Positions 35,496 through 44,434 of a stretch of 64,000 bases of DNA are shown piece after piece; within the stretch, counting starts at the first letter, position 1; each line of letters opens with the position of its first letter. The position numbers were made by a program, and so were the translations under genes. A model generated the notes under the pieces. The model had not been told where the DNA came from. It saw only the letters and a list, made by a program, of their open reading frames with translations, and made no database searches. The stretch spans positions 28,666 through 92,665 of the forward strand of contig MWOY01000109.1 of assembly GCA_002026015.1 (NCBI GenBank), read 5' to 3'. Source of the stretch: Prochlorococcus sp. HOT208_60m_808G21 (GTDB lineage Bacteria > Cyanobacteriota > Cyanobacteriia > PCC-6307 > Cyanobiaceae).

Positions 35496-35885
35496 GTGAA
35501 TGAAAGAGAATTTATAAAGTTAATTATTCATCATGGAAAAGTTGATAGTGATATATTTCATGAATCTTTTTTCGTCGAGGATTCTTTCAAGATTCAAGAG
35601 GTTTTTAGAATTCTTCAGGAGATAGATAGTACTGTGCATATGTATTTTTTCCCAATGGAATTGGACTTTTTAAAAATTCATGAAATGAAAGACAAGAACA
35701 ATAAAAAAAGTATATTTTCTGCAAATTCATATTCTGAAATTATGATTGCAAAGAAATATACAATGACAAAATTGTATAAATTTTTCGAAAAGATCAGATT
35801 TGATTCTATTGAAGATCAAATTGTCAAAATGGCGACAAGGTTATTTATTAGGGATTTTGTTAATGAAAAGATTAAAAAGTTTTGA
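35496..35885 (+). CDS. Hypothetical protein inside the element (129 aa)
   Basis: 129 residues, GTG start. Soluble, with no signal peptide or membrane helix. It opens NEREFIKLIIHHGKVDSDIF and has a helical C-terminus rich in Lys, Phe and Ile (KLYKFFEKIRFDSIEDQIV). No domain recognised. It is preceded by the left repeat array and faces the two minus-strand genes of the element. It is probably a real gene, as it is flanked by small non-coding gaps and has a plausible length; cargo role inferred. Confidence 0.55.
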   Translation: MNEREFIKLIIHHGKVDSDIFHESFFVEDSFKIQEVFRILQEIDSTVHMYFFPMELDFLKIHEMKDKNNKKSIFSANSYSEIMIAKKYTMTKLYKFFEKIRFDSIEDQIVKMATRLFIRDFVNEKIKKF

Positions 35886-35897
35886 AAGAATTGTTTT

Positions 35898-36188
35898 TTA
35901 TACTCTTTCTGAAATAATTGCACTTTGATTGGTACATATATTTACTTTGAAAATATTTAATAAAGATGAGTAAGTCTTTAATTTAACTTCAGCATTGCAT
36001 TTGTCTTCAAAATTCATACTATAACCTTCATAAAAATCCCTATTCATTATGTCTACATTATGATTATCAAAGATTAATTCAACTAACTTTAAATAATCAT
36101 CTGAATACTGCTCTCTGATGGTTGGAGTCGCATTTGATGATAAGGAAAAAGAAAAAATAAGAATAAGTAAAAACCTTAATGAAGACAT
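35898..36188 (-). CDS. Small secreted hypothetical protein inside the element (96 aa)
   Basis: 96 residues, ATG start. SSLRFLLILIFSFSLSSNA is a signal peptide with a predicted cut after NA. The mature part has two cysteines (C-containing FEDKCNAEVKL and VNICTNQS) that could form one disulfide once exported. Sequence otherwise unrecognised. It lies 66 bases downstream of the AlpA-like gene on the same strand and 12 bases from the convergent 129-residue gene. Confidence 0.55.
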   Translation of the reverse strand: MSSLRFLLILIFSFSLSSNATPTIREQYSDDYLKLVELIFDNHNVDIMNRDFYEGYSMNFEDKCNAEVKLKTYSSLLNIFKVNICTNQSAIISERV

Positions 36189-36254
36189 TGCAAATATGGA
36201 GAAATGGTTATTAAATATAATTTTTTTAAATAATACCTTCTTTTATATTTATTC

Positions 36255-36436
36255 TCATCTTGAATTTATCCATTCTTGTATTTCCTTTTTCATAAAAACC
36301 ATTCTTCTTGGCAATATTTTTACTTTTGAGGGAAAGTCTCCTTTTTTGATCAAGCGATTGATCGTTGATACAGATAGTCCAATTAATTTTGAAACCTCTT
36401 TTATTGTTAAAAAGGTCTATTTTCTGAATTAGTCAT
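36255..36436 (-). pseudogene. AlpA/excisionase-type HTH protein, frameshifted
   Basis: Reading the minus strand from ATG at 36436 gives MTNSENRPF, then a stop, because a run of five T (five A on the plus strand, 36409-36413) is one short. Adding one T gives a 60-residue protein: LTIKEVSKLIGLSVSTINRL (winged HTH), then KKGDFPSKVKILPRRMVFMK and KEIQEWINSR, ending at TGA 36257-36255. This is the AlpA/Xis pattern of prophage regulators and excisionases. As given the gene cannot be read without slippage. Its start lies inside the right repeat array. Confidence 0.75.
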
Positions 36437-36467
36437 GGTAGTGAAATGGTAGTGAAATGGTAGTGAA
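36435..36467. repeat. Three 11-bp tandem direct repeats (right array)
   Basis: Three identical units ATGGTAGTGAA start at 36435, 36446 and 36457. They differ from the left-array unit by one base and lie on the same strand. The first unit overlaps the start codon of the AlpA-like gene (minus strand), so the repeat could also act as its operator. Confidence 0.9.
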
Positions 36468-36494
36468 ATATATCTTTTTCTTTGATTTCTTTTA

Positions 36495-36519
36495 TCAGGT
36501 TCTTTCAGGAATTATCAGG
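36495..36519. repeat. Three TCAGG motifs at exact 10-bp spacing
   Basis: TCAGG occurs at 36495, 36505 and 36515, so three sites fall on the same DNA face. They lie between the right 11-bp array and the tRNA-end copy. May be further protein sites; too short to be sure. Confidence 0.4.
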
Positions 36520-36530
36520 AGAGGTCTCCC

Positions 36531-36556
36531 CGACTTTCGCCTGGGGAGTTTATAAA
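36531..36556. other. Degenerate copy of tRNA-Asn 3' end, candidate attachment site
   Basis: 20 bases at 36531-36550 match the tRNA-Asn 3' end (35275-35294) in 16 positions, including the terminal GGGGAGTT. GC-rich sequence like this is rare in this genome. A competing reading is a hairpin of CTCCCC (36526-36531) with GGGGAG (36543-36548). Confidence 0.5.
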
Positions 36557-36572
36557 TTCCAAAAAGTTATCC

Positions 36573-36601
36573 AAAGTCACCATAAAAAGGTGACTTTTTT
36601 A
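36573..36601 (+). terminator. Rho-independent terminator beside the tRNA-end copy
   Basis: A stem of nine pairs (36573-36581 AAAGTCACC with 36589-36597 GGTGACTTT), a 7-base loop, then a T run. The layout, tRNA-end copy followed by a terminator, mirrors that after tRNA-Asn itself. Confidence 0.75.
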
Positions 36602-36879
36602 TTTCTTTGACTTTTTTGCCAAATAGTGGTTAGCCGAAGATATAATCAAGTATATTTGATACTATTTTAATAACAGTATATAGAACACTTAGTATAATCA
36701 AATTTTGCTAACATAAGCAGGTTTATAAATTAAAAATATGTTTTTTAAGAACAGTAATTAGTACGGTTACAAAATTCTTCGCAAAAGTGAATTACAAGCT
36801 CTTTGATTTATTTTCATTTTTTAAAATTAAGATATATTGTCGTTTACATACTTTGAATTACTGCACCATTCAGGAAATT

Positions 36880-37239
36880 TTAGTCATCCCACATATCCTT
36901 TTTCTCTTGATCTAAATTATTCCTTTCAAGTAATTCTATTCTTTGCTTCTGAGAATCTATTTCTGTTTCAATTACGTTTTTATCGTCAATATATTTTGTT
37001 TGTATTTCTAAGATATTTATTTCAAATTGTTCTCCAAAAAAATCTGACATTTCTCTCCATGCTTCCATTTCCTCTTCTTTGCCAATAGTATCGTTTATCT
37101 GATGTGCAATAATTTCTAATACATATTGTTTAAGTTCTTGATGACTCATCGATTCAACTTTTTTTTGAATGTAAAGTTCTTTCAGAGTTTCTAGTTGTTT
37201 TTTTGATAAATCTGAATAAATAATAGATTTCTTTTTCAT
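36880..37239 (-). CDS. Conserved-looking small helical protein, hypothetical (119 aa)
   Basis: 119 residues, ATG start. All-helical, charged protein with YIQKKVESMSHQELKQYVLEI, GKEEEMEAWREMSDFFGEQFE and a coiled-coil-like C-terminus. I recall a family of similar proteins in marine picocyanobacteria, without a known role. It lies just beyond the element, between its terminator and the rpaA gene. The gap on both sides is unusually large for this genome. No motif for DNA binding is visible. Confidence 0.6.
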   Translation of the reverse strand: MKKKSIIYSDLSKKQLETLKELYIQKKVESMSHQELKQYVLEIIAHQINDTIGKEEEMEAWREMSDFFGEQFEINILEIQTKYIDDKNVIETEIDSQKQRIELLERNNLDQEKKDMWDD

Positions 37240-37639
37240 AGATACTTAAATTTTTTTAATATAAATAATATTATGCGTTTAAACATTTTGTAGAAATGAA
37301 AATTTTAAACTTAATTAATTACATTTTGAAACCTGAAAAACTCCATTTAATTCAATTTTTATAAACTTATAATGGCAATCTGAATACAATATTCTTTCAA
37401 TTTGAACCATTATTTGTTTCTATTAATCCTTGGATTATTAAGAAAAAGTGAATAGAATCGAAAGAAATTCTAAAATTTCAACTTTATTAAAATTAGGAAT
37501 TTCCATCTAATTCATTGGTATCACTAAGTTTTGTGATAATTCTAATTGATAAAATTGTTTACAGTAATTCAGCAATCTTTATAAATTCTTGAGAGAATCG
37601 TATTACTAAAATTTAATTTTAATTTAATAGTTTATAAAT
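37240..37639. other. 400-base non-coding gap upstream of rpaA
   Basis: No convincing gene. It is AT-rich. An inverted repeat TATCAC (37519-37524) with GTGATA (37533-37538), 8 bases apart, lies about 100 bases before the rpaA start and might bind a regulator. No ncRNA is recognised. Its length is notable in a genome with mostly tiny gaps, and it may hold the rpaA promoter. Confidence 0.4.
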
Positions 37640-38422
37640 ATGAAAATTTCAATCCTCTTAATTGAAGACGATCGTGATATGCGTGATTTGGTGGCTAGAC
37701 ATTTAGAACATTCTGGTTTCGATGTCCAAAAAGCTGAAGATGGAATTAAAGGACAGGCATTAGCTCTTCAATATTCACCAGATTTAATACTTTTGGATTT
37801 AATGCTACCAAGTGTTGATGGTTTAACTTTGTGCCAGCGACTAAGAAGAGACGAAAGAACATCAAACATACCAATTTTGATGATAACTGCGTTAGGCGGC
37901 CTTAAAGATAAAGTTACTGGGTTTAATTCAGGAGCAGATGATTACATTACTAAACCATTCGATTTAGAAGAATTATATGTACGCATAAAAGCTTTATTAA
38001 GGAGAACCAACAGAGCACAATTAAATTCTACTAACCAGCAAGAAATATTAAATTATGGCCCTTTAACTCTTGTTCCGGAAAGATTTGAAGCTATATGGTT
38101 TGAATCTCCTGTTAGGTTAACGCATCTTGAATTTGAACTTCTTCATTGTCTTTTGCAGAGACATGGTCAAACTGTATCGCCAGCATTAATTCTTAAAGAA
38201 GTATGGGGATATGAACCTGACGATGATATTGAGACAATAAGAGTTCATATTAGACATTTACGCACTAAACTTGAACCCGATCCACGCAAACCTGTTTATA
38301 TAAAGACTGTATATGGAGCTGGATATTGTCTTGAGTTACCTATTGGTTCTCAAGTGGAAACTGCTAGGCAAGAGTTTATTCAAGCAAGAAATCCTAACTT
38401 GATAAATTCTGCTGTAGATTAA
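37640..38422 (+). CDS. rpaA: OmpR-family response regulator RpaA
   Basis: 260 residues, ATG start. Receiver domain (1-120) with acidic pair D10/D11, phospho-acceptor Asp53 (LILLDLMLP) and the switch lysine in YITKPF. The C-terminal winged helix (about 135-230) has [24 protein letters not shown]. Sequence style ([15 protein letters not shown]) is that of RpaA, the clock-output regulator and phycobilisome-energy transfer regulator of cyanobacteria. Its kinase SasA and KaiBC are not in this window. Convergent with holB at 2 bases. Confidence 0.88.
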   Translation: MKISILLIEDDRDMRDLVARHLEHSGFDVQKAEDGIKGQALALQYSPDLILLDLMLPSVDGLTLCQRLRRDERTSNIPILMITALGGLKDKVTGFNSGADDYITKPFDLEELYVRIKALLRRTNRAQLNSTNQQEILNYGPLTLVPERFEAIWFESPVRLTHLEFELLHCLLQRHGQTVSPALILKEVWGYEPDDDIETIRVHIRHLRTKLEPDPRKPVYIKTVYGAGYCLELPIGSQVETARQEFIQARNPNLINSAVD

Positions 38423-38424
38423 TC

Positions 38425-39387
38425 TCAAATATCTTCCATTGAAATTTTTAAAAAAGCTATTTCCCAAGCCAACCTTGGTTGAATGTTTTTTCTTAAGAGG
38501 TATTTTAAATTTTCAAGTTTTTTAACTAAACCGATATTTTTTGTTTTTCTCCACCAAATCGTTTGAATTAAATTTACTAGACAAATCTGTTGCGAAATTT
38601 CTAATTTTTCAGAAATTGATTTAGATATCTCTAATATTTCTAGACTATTTTTAATTGGAGAATCCAATTTACTTATAATTTCATCTGAAAAATCATTCCA
38701 AATTTCAATATTTTTCAATAATTGATTTGGAGATCCATTGGCTGAATTAATTAAATCTTCAAATTTTAAATTTGTATTTATCTTTGATTTAGAAGTATCT
38801 AAATATTCTTTTAAAATTGACTTTATTTGTGAACTAGAAAAAGATCGAAATCTGACGATTTGACATCTTGAGATAATCGTATCTAAGAGAAGATTTAATT
38901 TAGATGTTAGTAAAATAAAAATGCCGTTACTAGGTTCTTCTAAGGTTTTTAACAGGCAATTCGAGGCTGCTTCGTTTAAGAGGTGTGCATCAATAATCAA
39001 AACAATTTTTTTTTCTGAGTTTATTGATTTTTGACCAAGAAAAGTTTTAATATTGCGTATTTGAGCAATTTTAATAATCTCAGATCCACTTTTTACTGTT
39101 TTTTCAAGATCGGAACTTACTGAACTTTTTGTTGATAAAAGAGAATTAGGTTCAATAATTAAAAAATCAGGATGGTTATTGTTTGTAATTCTCTCTTCAA
39201 CATTTTCGTTTTGTGAAGACTGTTTGAAAATCTCTTTTATAAATTCAAGAGCAGTTTGTTTTTTGCCTAATCCTTCAGCACCATAAAATATGTAACCATT
39301 AGCCAATGATTTGTTTTTAATTATGTTTTTAAGAAAGGTATTGACTTCTTGATTCAAGAAAAAATTGTTTTTTTTAACCTCAATCAT
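38425..39387 (-). CDS. holB: DNA polymerase III delta-prime subunit
   Basis: 320 residues, ATG start. P-loop [14 protein letters not shown] (about residues 36-48) with AAA+ features: the middle block [46 protein letters not shown], the delta-prime sensor and SRC motif. It is the clamp-loader subunit that opens the sliding clamp. The stop of tmk overlaps its ATG by 4 bases (ATGA), so the two are translationally coupled. The order tmk-holB is usual in bacteria. Confidence 0.9.
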   Translation of the reverse strand: MIEVKKNNFFLNQEVNTFLKNIIKNKSLANGYIFYGAEGLGKKQTALEFIKEIFKQSSQNENVEERITNNNHPDFLIIEPNSLLSTKSSVSSDLEKTVKSGSEIIKIAQIRNIKTFLGQKSINSEKKIVLIIDAHLLNEAASNCLLKTLEEPSNGIFILLTSKLNLLLDTIISRCQIVRFRSFSSSQIKSILKEYLDTSKSKINTNLKFEDLINSANGSPNQLLKNIEIWNDFSDEIISKLDSPIKNSLEILEISKSISEKLEISQQICLVNLIQTIWWRKTKNIGLVKKLENLKYLLRKNIQPRLAWEIAFLKISMEDI

Positions 39388-40022
39388 TTGTTATTAGAAA
39401 AATTGTTTAGTAAAGTTTCTTTAATTTGATTAGAAATAGTTTTAATATTTTGTGAAGCAGATATTACTTTCCAGTTTTTTTGTTTGGCAATTAGTTTGAA
39501 GCCATCATTTACTTTTTCTAAAAATTTAATACCTTCTGATTCTATTCTGTCTGGAATTTCATTTTTTCTTCGAAATATGCTCTCTTCTGGAGAAATTTCT
39601 AAGAAGAAAGTGAGATCTGGAGATATTCCTTGACACACAATAGATTCAATATTTTTAATTATTTTTAAATTTATATTTCTTCCATAACCTTGATAAGCAA
39701 GTGTCGAATCGGAAAATCTATCACTTATTACCCAATCATTGTTATTTAAAGCAGGTGAAATAATTTTGGAAACGTGTTCAGCTCTATCCGCTGAATAAAG
39801 CAATAATTCTGCAAGAGATGAAGGCTTGTTATTTTCATTATTTTCAAGTATCAGTCCTCTAAGTTTTTTTCCTAAAAGACTGCCCCCAGGCTCTCTTGTC
39901 GTGATTAATTTTGACCCTTTCCTTATTAGACCACTATTAGGAAGCCATTTAGATAGTTCATCTATTTGGGTAGTTTTACCACATCCATCAATACCCTCAA
40001 TAACGATAAATTTTCCTTTCAT
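39384..40022 (-). CDS. tmk: Thymidylate kinase
   Basis: 212 residues, ATG start. P-loop [11 protein letters not shown] (residues 9-19). [12 protein letters not shown] is the DR/EPGG lid-region motif, [15 protein letters not shown] the substrate arginines and the LID. It phosphorylates dTMP to dTDP with ATP. It follows the P-type ATPase gene without a gap and overlaps holB by 4 bases. Confidence 0.93.
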   Translation of the reverse strand: MKGKFIVIEGIDGCGKTTQIDELSKWLPNSGLIRKGSKLITTREPGGSLLGKKLRGLILENNENNKPSSLAELLLYSADRAEHVSKIISPALNNNDWVISDRFSDSTLAYQGYGRNINLKIIKNIESIVCQGISPDLTFFLEISPEESIFRRKNEIPDRIESEGIKFLEKVNDGFKLIAKQKNWKVISASQNIKTISNQIKETLLNNFSNNK

Positions 40023-42329
40023 TTAATCCAAAGATAAAGCATTAATTACAACTGTAATAGAGCTAATCGCCATTAATAATGCTGCTATTGAGGGAGTAAG
40101 AAGAATACCGTATTTAGGGAATAAAATGCCGGCGGCTAAAGGTATAGCTAGTAAGTTGTAACCAAAAGCCCATGTTAGATTTTGATTTATTTTTCTTATA
40201 GTTTTTTTTGAAAGATTTAAGGCGTAGGGTAATCCATTTAGTTGATCTCCCATTAATACTACATCTGCATTTGCCTTGGCTATTTGAGTACCAGATCCTA
40301 CCGCAATTCCTAAGTCTGAGGATGCTAAGGCTGGGACATCATTAATACCATCACCAATCATTGCCACTTTATGATTAATTTTGAAATTTTCTATAGTCTT
40401 GAGCTTCATTTCAGGAAGAAGATCCCATTTTACTTCTGTTTCTTTACAACCAATTTTTTTTGCTAAAGCTAAAACCGTTTGTCTCCTATCGCCACTTAAA
40501 ATATTGATTTTAAATTTGTTTTCTCTTAAATTTTGAACTGTTTTAATTGAATCATCTCTGAGTAAATCTCCTAGCAAAATAAAGCCTAATAACTTATCTT
40601 TGATACTTACTCCAATGATAGTGTTCGTTTTTGTTTCTTCATTTTCAATGACATTTTTTGCCTCACTATCAATAATTATTCCTTTGCTTAGTAGCCATTC
40701 AATATTTCCAATATTAATAATTCCATCAATTGATTCAAGTTCTCCAGAAATACCTCGCCCTGAATGAGTAAAAATTTTCTTTATTGGAAATAAACTTAAA
40801 TTTTGCTTTTTTGCCTCTTGAATTAAGGCATCTGCGATTGGATGTCTGCTTTCCTTTTCTAAACTGGCAGCTATTTTTAATAAAAATGATTGATCATCAT
40901 AATTTTTATAATCAACAATGAAAGGCTTACCTTTTGTTAAAGTGCCTGTCTTATCAAAAATAATTTGATTAATTTTTGAAGCCATCTCTATTTTGTCCCC
41001 GCCTTTAAATAAAACGCCCTTTTTTGCTGCTTTACCTGATGCGACAGTTATTACAGTTGGGGTGGCTAAACCTAATGCACAAGGACAAGCTATTACTAAA
41101 ACAGCAATTGACAATTGTATGGCTAAACTAAGAAAATTCTCAGCATTACTACCAAGCGAACTATGAAGTGTATGGCTTGAGTGAGTGATGAATTGATGAT
41201 TATGACTTAATAAATCTGGCCAAATGTTTCTTGCCCCTTTCCACCAAAAGAAGAAAGTTAAAGTAGCAAAAATAAGCACAAAGTAAGTAAATTTGCCTGC
41301 AATTTCATCGGCAATTCTTTGAATGCGAGGTTTTCTAGCGTTTACAGACTCAATAAGATTTACTAGTTTTGCAAGAGAAGAATCCCCTCCGACATTTTGT
41401 ACTTTAAGTCTAAGAGTTGAATTAAGATTTAAAGACCCACTAGATAAATTTTCGCCTTCTTTCACCTCGATAGGTTTGGATTCTCCAGTGATATGCGAAA
41501 CATCAATATATGAATTACCTTGAGTAACAATGCAGTCAGCAGGTACTCTGTCTCCAGCTAAAACTTGAATCTCTTGATTTGGTCTTAAAGTGTTTACTCT
41601 TATTGATTTTATTTGATTATCTTCTGTGTAGATATTTGCCATTTCAGGTTGAAGATCTAATAACTCTCCAATGGATGAACCAGTTTGGTATCTTGCTCTT
41701 TCCTCTAAGAAACGCCCAATCAATATAAAACCTAAGAGCATAACTGGTTCATTAAAAAAACAAGGAAAACCAGTAGCAGGAAATATTAAGGATAGAAGAC
41801 TTGTTATATATGCGCTAGTTACTCCAAGAGCTACTAGAGAATCCATATCTGGACGGTTCTTAATAAATGATTTAAACCCATTAATAATTATTCCTCTGCC
41901 AGGAAATAAAAGAGCTAATGTCGCTAATGAAGCGTGAAAAAATATATTACCTAATATTGGAAAATTTATATATCTTCCTTCTGCTAGATGACCTAAACCT
42001 GAAAATAATAAAAGTAATAAAGCAAAAGTTAGTTTTTTCCATTGATTATTCCACTTCTTTTTTTTTTCTAATTCTGCCTTGTTGATTTTTTTTGAAAAAT
42101 CATTTATGTAAATTTTTGATGGGAAACCATTTTCTTTTAAATTTTTGAGAACTGCTTCTATCTCTATATGTTTCTGAGTAATTTCAAAATATGCACTTTC
42201 AGTGAGTAAGTTAACAGAAACATTTTCAATACCATCAGAATTATTTAATATTTTTTCAACAGTACTAACACAACCTCCGCACTTCATTCCTGAAATATTT
42301 AATTGAATGCTTTCCATATTTTTTGCCAT
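40023..42329 (-). CDS. P1B-type heavy-metal (copper-type) transporting ATPase
   Basis: 768 residues, ATG start; an in-frame ATG at codon 5 is possible. N-terminal heavy-metal domain with GMKCGGCVS (CxxC at about residues 17-20), eight membrane helices expected, TGES actuator loop, CPC in IACPCALGLATP, DKTGTLT phosphorylation site, and GDGINDVPAL. The CPC signature means Cu+/Ag+ or related soft metal. It could serve plastocyanin supply or export. A histidine-rich stretch (SHNHQFITHSSHTLHSS) between two helices may bind metal. Immediately upstream of tmk. Confidence 0.9.
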   Translation of the reverse strand: MAKNMESIQLNISGMKCGGCVSTVEKILNNSDGIENVSVNLLTESAYFEITQKHIEIEAVLKNLKENGFPSKIYINDFSKKINKAELEKKKKWNNQWKKLTFALLLLLFSGLGHLAEGRYINFPILGNIFFHASLATLALLFPGRGIIINGFKSFIKNRPDMDSLVALGVTSAYITSLLSLIFPATGFPCFFNEPVMLLGFILIGRFLEERARYQTGSSIGELLDLQPEMANIYTEDNQIKSIRVNTLRPNQEIQVLAGDRVPADCIVTQGNSYIDVSHITGESKPIEVKEGENLSSGSLNLNSTLRLKVQNVGGDSSLAKLVNLIESVNARKPRIQRIADEIAGKFTYFVLIFATLTFFFWWKGARNIWPDLLSHNHQFITHSSHTLHSSLGSNAENFLSLAIQLSIAVLVIACPCALGLATPTVITVASGKAAKKGVLFKGGDKIEMASKINQIIFDKTGTLTKGKPFIVDYKNYDDQSFLLKIAASLEKESRHPIADALIQEAKKQNLSLFPIKKIFTHSGRGISGELESIDGIINIGNIEWLLSKGIIIDSEAKNVIENEETKTNTIIGVSIKDKLLGFILLGDLLRDDSIKTVQNLRENKFKINILSGDRRQTVLALAKKIGCKETEVKWDLLPEMKLKTIENFKINHKVAMIGDGINDVPALASSDLGIAVGSGTQIAKANADVVLMGDQLNGLPYALNLSKKTIRKINQNLTWAFGYNLLAIPLAAGILFPKYGILLTPSIAALLMAISSITVVINALSLD

Positions 42330-42438
42330 TGAAGCAAATTAATGCTTGACTTATTTTTTAACTATAATAATAAATGTAATAGACTTTTTAAATAGTTATT
42401 TTTTAAATTACTATATTAATTTTATTAGTTTTAGACAG

Positions 42439-42960
42439 GTGCCTAGTAATCAAAACAGAGACAACTTTATCGATAAAGCTTTTACTGTAATTGCTGAATC
42501 AATAGTAAAAATAATGCCTATTGCAGAGAAAGAAAAAAAAGCATATATCTATTATAGAGATGGCCTAGCTGCACAAAATAATGGAGATTATTCGGAAGCA
42601 TTAGAGTATTACAAAGAGAGTTTACTACTTGAAGAAAATAAAATTGATAGGGGTGAGACTTTAAAAAATATGGCAATAATATATATGAGTAATGGTGAAG
42701 AGGATCTGTCTATAGAAACCTATGAAAAAGCATTAGTAGAAAATCCTAAACAGCCATCTTGCCTAAAAAATATAGGTTTGATTTATGAAAAAAGGGGAAG
42801 ATATGCTGAGCAAAATGGTGATTTAGATCAGAGAGATATTTGGTTCGATAAAGCTGCAGAAGTCTGGTCTAAAGCAGTTAGATTATATCCGGGTGGTTAT
42901 CTAGATATTGAAAATTGGTTGAAAAACTCAGGAAGAAGTTCAATCGATATGTATCTTTAA
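42439..42960 (+). CDS. ycf3: Photosystem I assembly protein Ycf3
   Basis: 173 residues from the GTG at 42439, the normal Ycf3 length; the frame is open 93 bases further upstream, but that part reads as non-coding, low-complexity hydrophobic sequence. Three TPR units can be seen: [55 protein letters not shown], and [21 protein letters not shown]. Ycf3 assists assembly of PsaA and PsaB at the thylakoid. It stands alone, facing radA. Confidence 0.93.
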   Translation: MPSNQNRDNFIDKAFTVIAESIVKIMPIAEKEKKAYIYYRDGLAAQNNGDYSEALEYYKESLLLEENKIDRGETLKNMAIIYMSNGEEDLSIETYEKALVENPKQPSCLKNIGLIYEKRGRYAEQNGDLDQRDIWFDKAAEVWSKAVRLYPGGYLDIENWLKNSGRSSIDMYL

Positions 42961-42965
42961 TTTTT

Positions 42966-44327
42966 TTAAACTGATAAAGAATAGTCTACTGCTTCTTTAA
43001 TATTTGATATCTCTTGAATATTTATTAAATTTTGAAAATTATTATTTAGTTCCTCCTCTAGCTTTGGCACTATGATATTTTTGATCCCTAGTCTTACAGC
43101 TTCTTCTATTTTTGTTCGAAGGTTATTCGATTTTCTAACCTGACCGCTTAAACCCAATTCACCAATAAATGAGCTACTGGCCAAAGGAGGAATATTTTTC
43201 AAACTTGATAAAATTGATATTGCAACACCTAAGTCAGATGAAGGATCATTAATCTCAAAACCCCCACCAGTAGCTACATAACAATCAAATTCAGATAATT
43301 TTATCCCTACGTGTTTTTCAATAACAGCTAGGATTTGATGCAATCTATTTATGCTTATTCCAGTTGTAGTACGTCTTGGGTTACTGTAGAAAGTCTTATT
43401 TACCAGTGCTTGTATATCAACTGCTAATGGTCGGGTCCCTTCATTTGTAATCGTAGTTGTTACACCGGAAATGTTTTCTTTGTTTGTAAAAATCGAACTT
43501 GGGTTTTTTATCTCTCTTAAACCTTCTTCAAGCATTTCAAAAATTCCAATCTCAAAGGTCGATCCAAATCGATTTTTTATACTTCTTAGTAATCTATGTG
43601 AGGAAATATTATCCCCTTCAAAGTTTATTACTGTATCAACTAAATGCTCTAGAGTCTTAGGGCCAGCTAAAGCACCATCTTTGGTTACATGACCAATTAT
43701 TAGAAGAGCAATATTATTGTCTTTGGCAAGATTTTGCAATTCAGATGAACATTCTCTAACTTGAGAAACCGATCCTGGTGAACTTTGCATTTCATGATTA
43801 TGGATGGCCTGAATACTATCAATAATTGCGAAACTTGGATTTACACGTTTGATCTCTTCAATTATTAGGGATAAATTGGTTTCTGCAAAAATTTGTAAAT
43901 CAATACTGTTTTGATTTAATCTTTCCCATCTAATTTTTACTTGTTCTAAAGATTCTTCTGCAGTTATGTATAAAACTTTCTCATTAAGAGATATTTTTCC
44001 TGCTGATTGAAGAACTATTGTGCTTTTACCTATACCTGGCTCTCCTCCTAGTAAAACAACCGATCCAGGTACGATCCCACCTCCAAGTACTCGATCAAAT
44101 TCTCTAAAACCACTTGTAAATCTTGATATTTTTTTTGATGAAATCTCGCTAAACGGTATAGATTTTTTATCATTTTTTATATTTTTTACTTCTTGATATT
44201 TGGATCTCTTACTTTTTATTTCTTCAACAATGGAATTCCATGAGTTGCAATTTAGGCATCTACCAAAGTATTGAGAAGTTTCAGATCCGCAATTCTGACA
44301 AATAAAAGTAGATAATTTGCTAGACAT
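42966..44327 (-). CDS. radA: DNA repair protein RadA
   Basis: 453 residues, ATG start. N-terminal zinc finger CQNCGSETSQYFGRCLNC (CX2C-x9-CX2C-like), then P-loop GGEPGIGKST (about residue 93), KNRFGSTFEIGIFEM with the RadA KNRFG motif, and a Lon-like C-terminal domain (about 310-450). It helps branch migration and recombination intermediates processing. Divergent from rpaB across 107 bases. Confidence 0.94.
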   Translation of the reverse strand: MSSKLSTFICQNCGSETSQYFGRCLNCNSWNSIVEEIKSKRSKYQEVKNIKNDKKSIPFSEISSKKISRFTSGFREFDRVLGGGIVPGSVVLLGGEPGIGKSTIVLQSAGKISLNEKVLYITAEESLEQVKIRWERLNQNSIDLQIFAETNLSLIIEEIKRVNPSFAIIDSIQAIHNHEMQSSPGSVSQVRECSSELQNLAKDNNIALLIIGHVTKDGALAGPKTLEHLVDTVINFEGDNISSHRLLRSIKNRFGSTFEIGIFEMLEEGLREIKNPSSIFTNKENISGVTTTITNEGTRPLAVDIQALVNKTFYSNPRRTTTGISINRLHQILAVIEKHVGIKLSEFDCYVATGGGFEINDPSSDLGVAISILSSLKNIPPLASSSFIGELGLSGQVRKSNNLRTKIEEAVRLGIKNIIVPKLEEELNNNFQNLINIQEISNIKEAVDYSLSV

Positions 44328-44434
44328 TTAGTCTCTGCATGAAGTAATGGAACTAGAATGTTTGGGATATTGCCCCTCTACAAGTTAGATTAGGTTAATG
44401 ATAAATTCTCTTACTGATTAGCTAATAGAAACAA

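Larger units (their letters stand above)
35293..36556. mobile_element. Putative remnant/minimal tRNA-Asn-targeted integrative element
   Basis: The element starts at the tRNA-Asn 3' end and ends with a 20-bp sequence (36531-36550) matching 16 of 20 bases of that end (35275-35294). Inside lie two arrays of an 11-bp direct repeat near both edges, a frameshifted AlpA/Xis-like gene, and two small unrecognised genes. No integrase gene is present. In Prochlorococcus, tRNA-inserted elements (tycheposons) are known; this could be their decayed relic. The pieces are seen; element identity is inferred. Confidence 0.55.

Noticed and set aside
36118..36432. Plus-strand open frame of 104 codons across the AlpA-like region
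   Set aside because: It reads antisense to the AlpA-like gene and gives low-complexity hydrophobic sequence with no domain; the minus-strand HTH reading is far better supported.
42346..42438. Upstream extension of ycf3 in the same frame
   Set aside because: Adds 31 hydrophobic low-complexity residues absent from Ycf3 of normal length; the GTG at 42439 gives the standard size.
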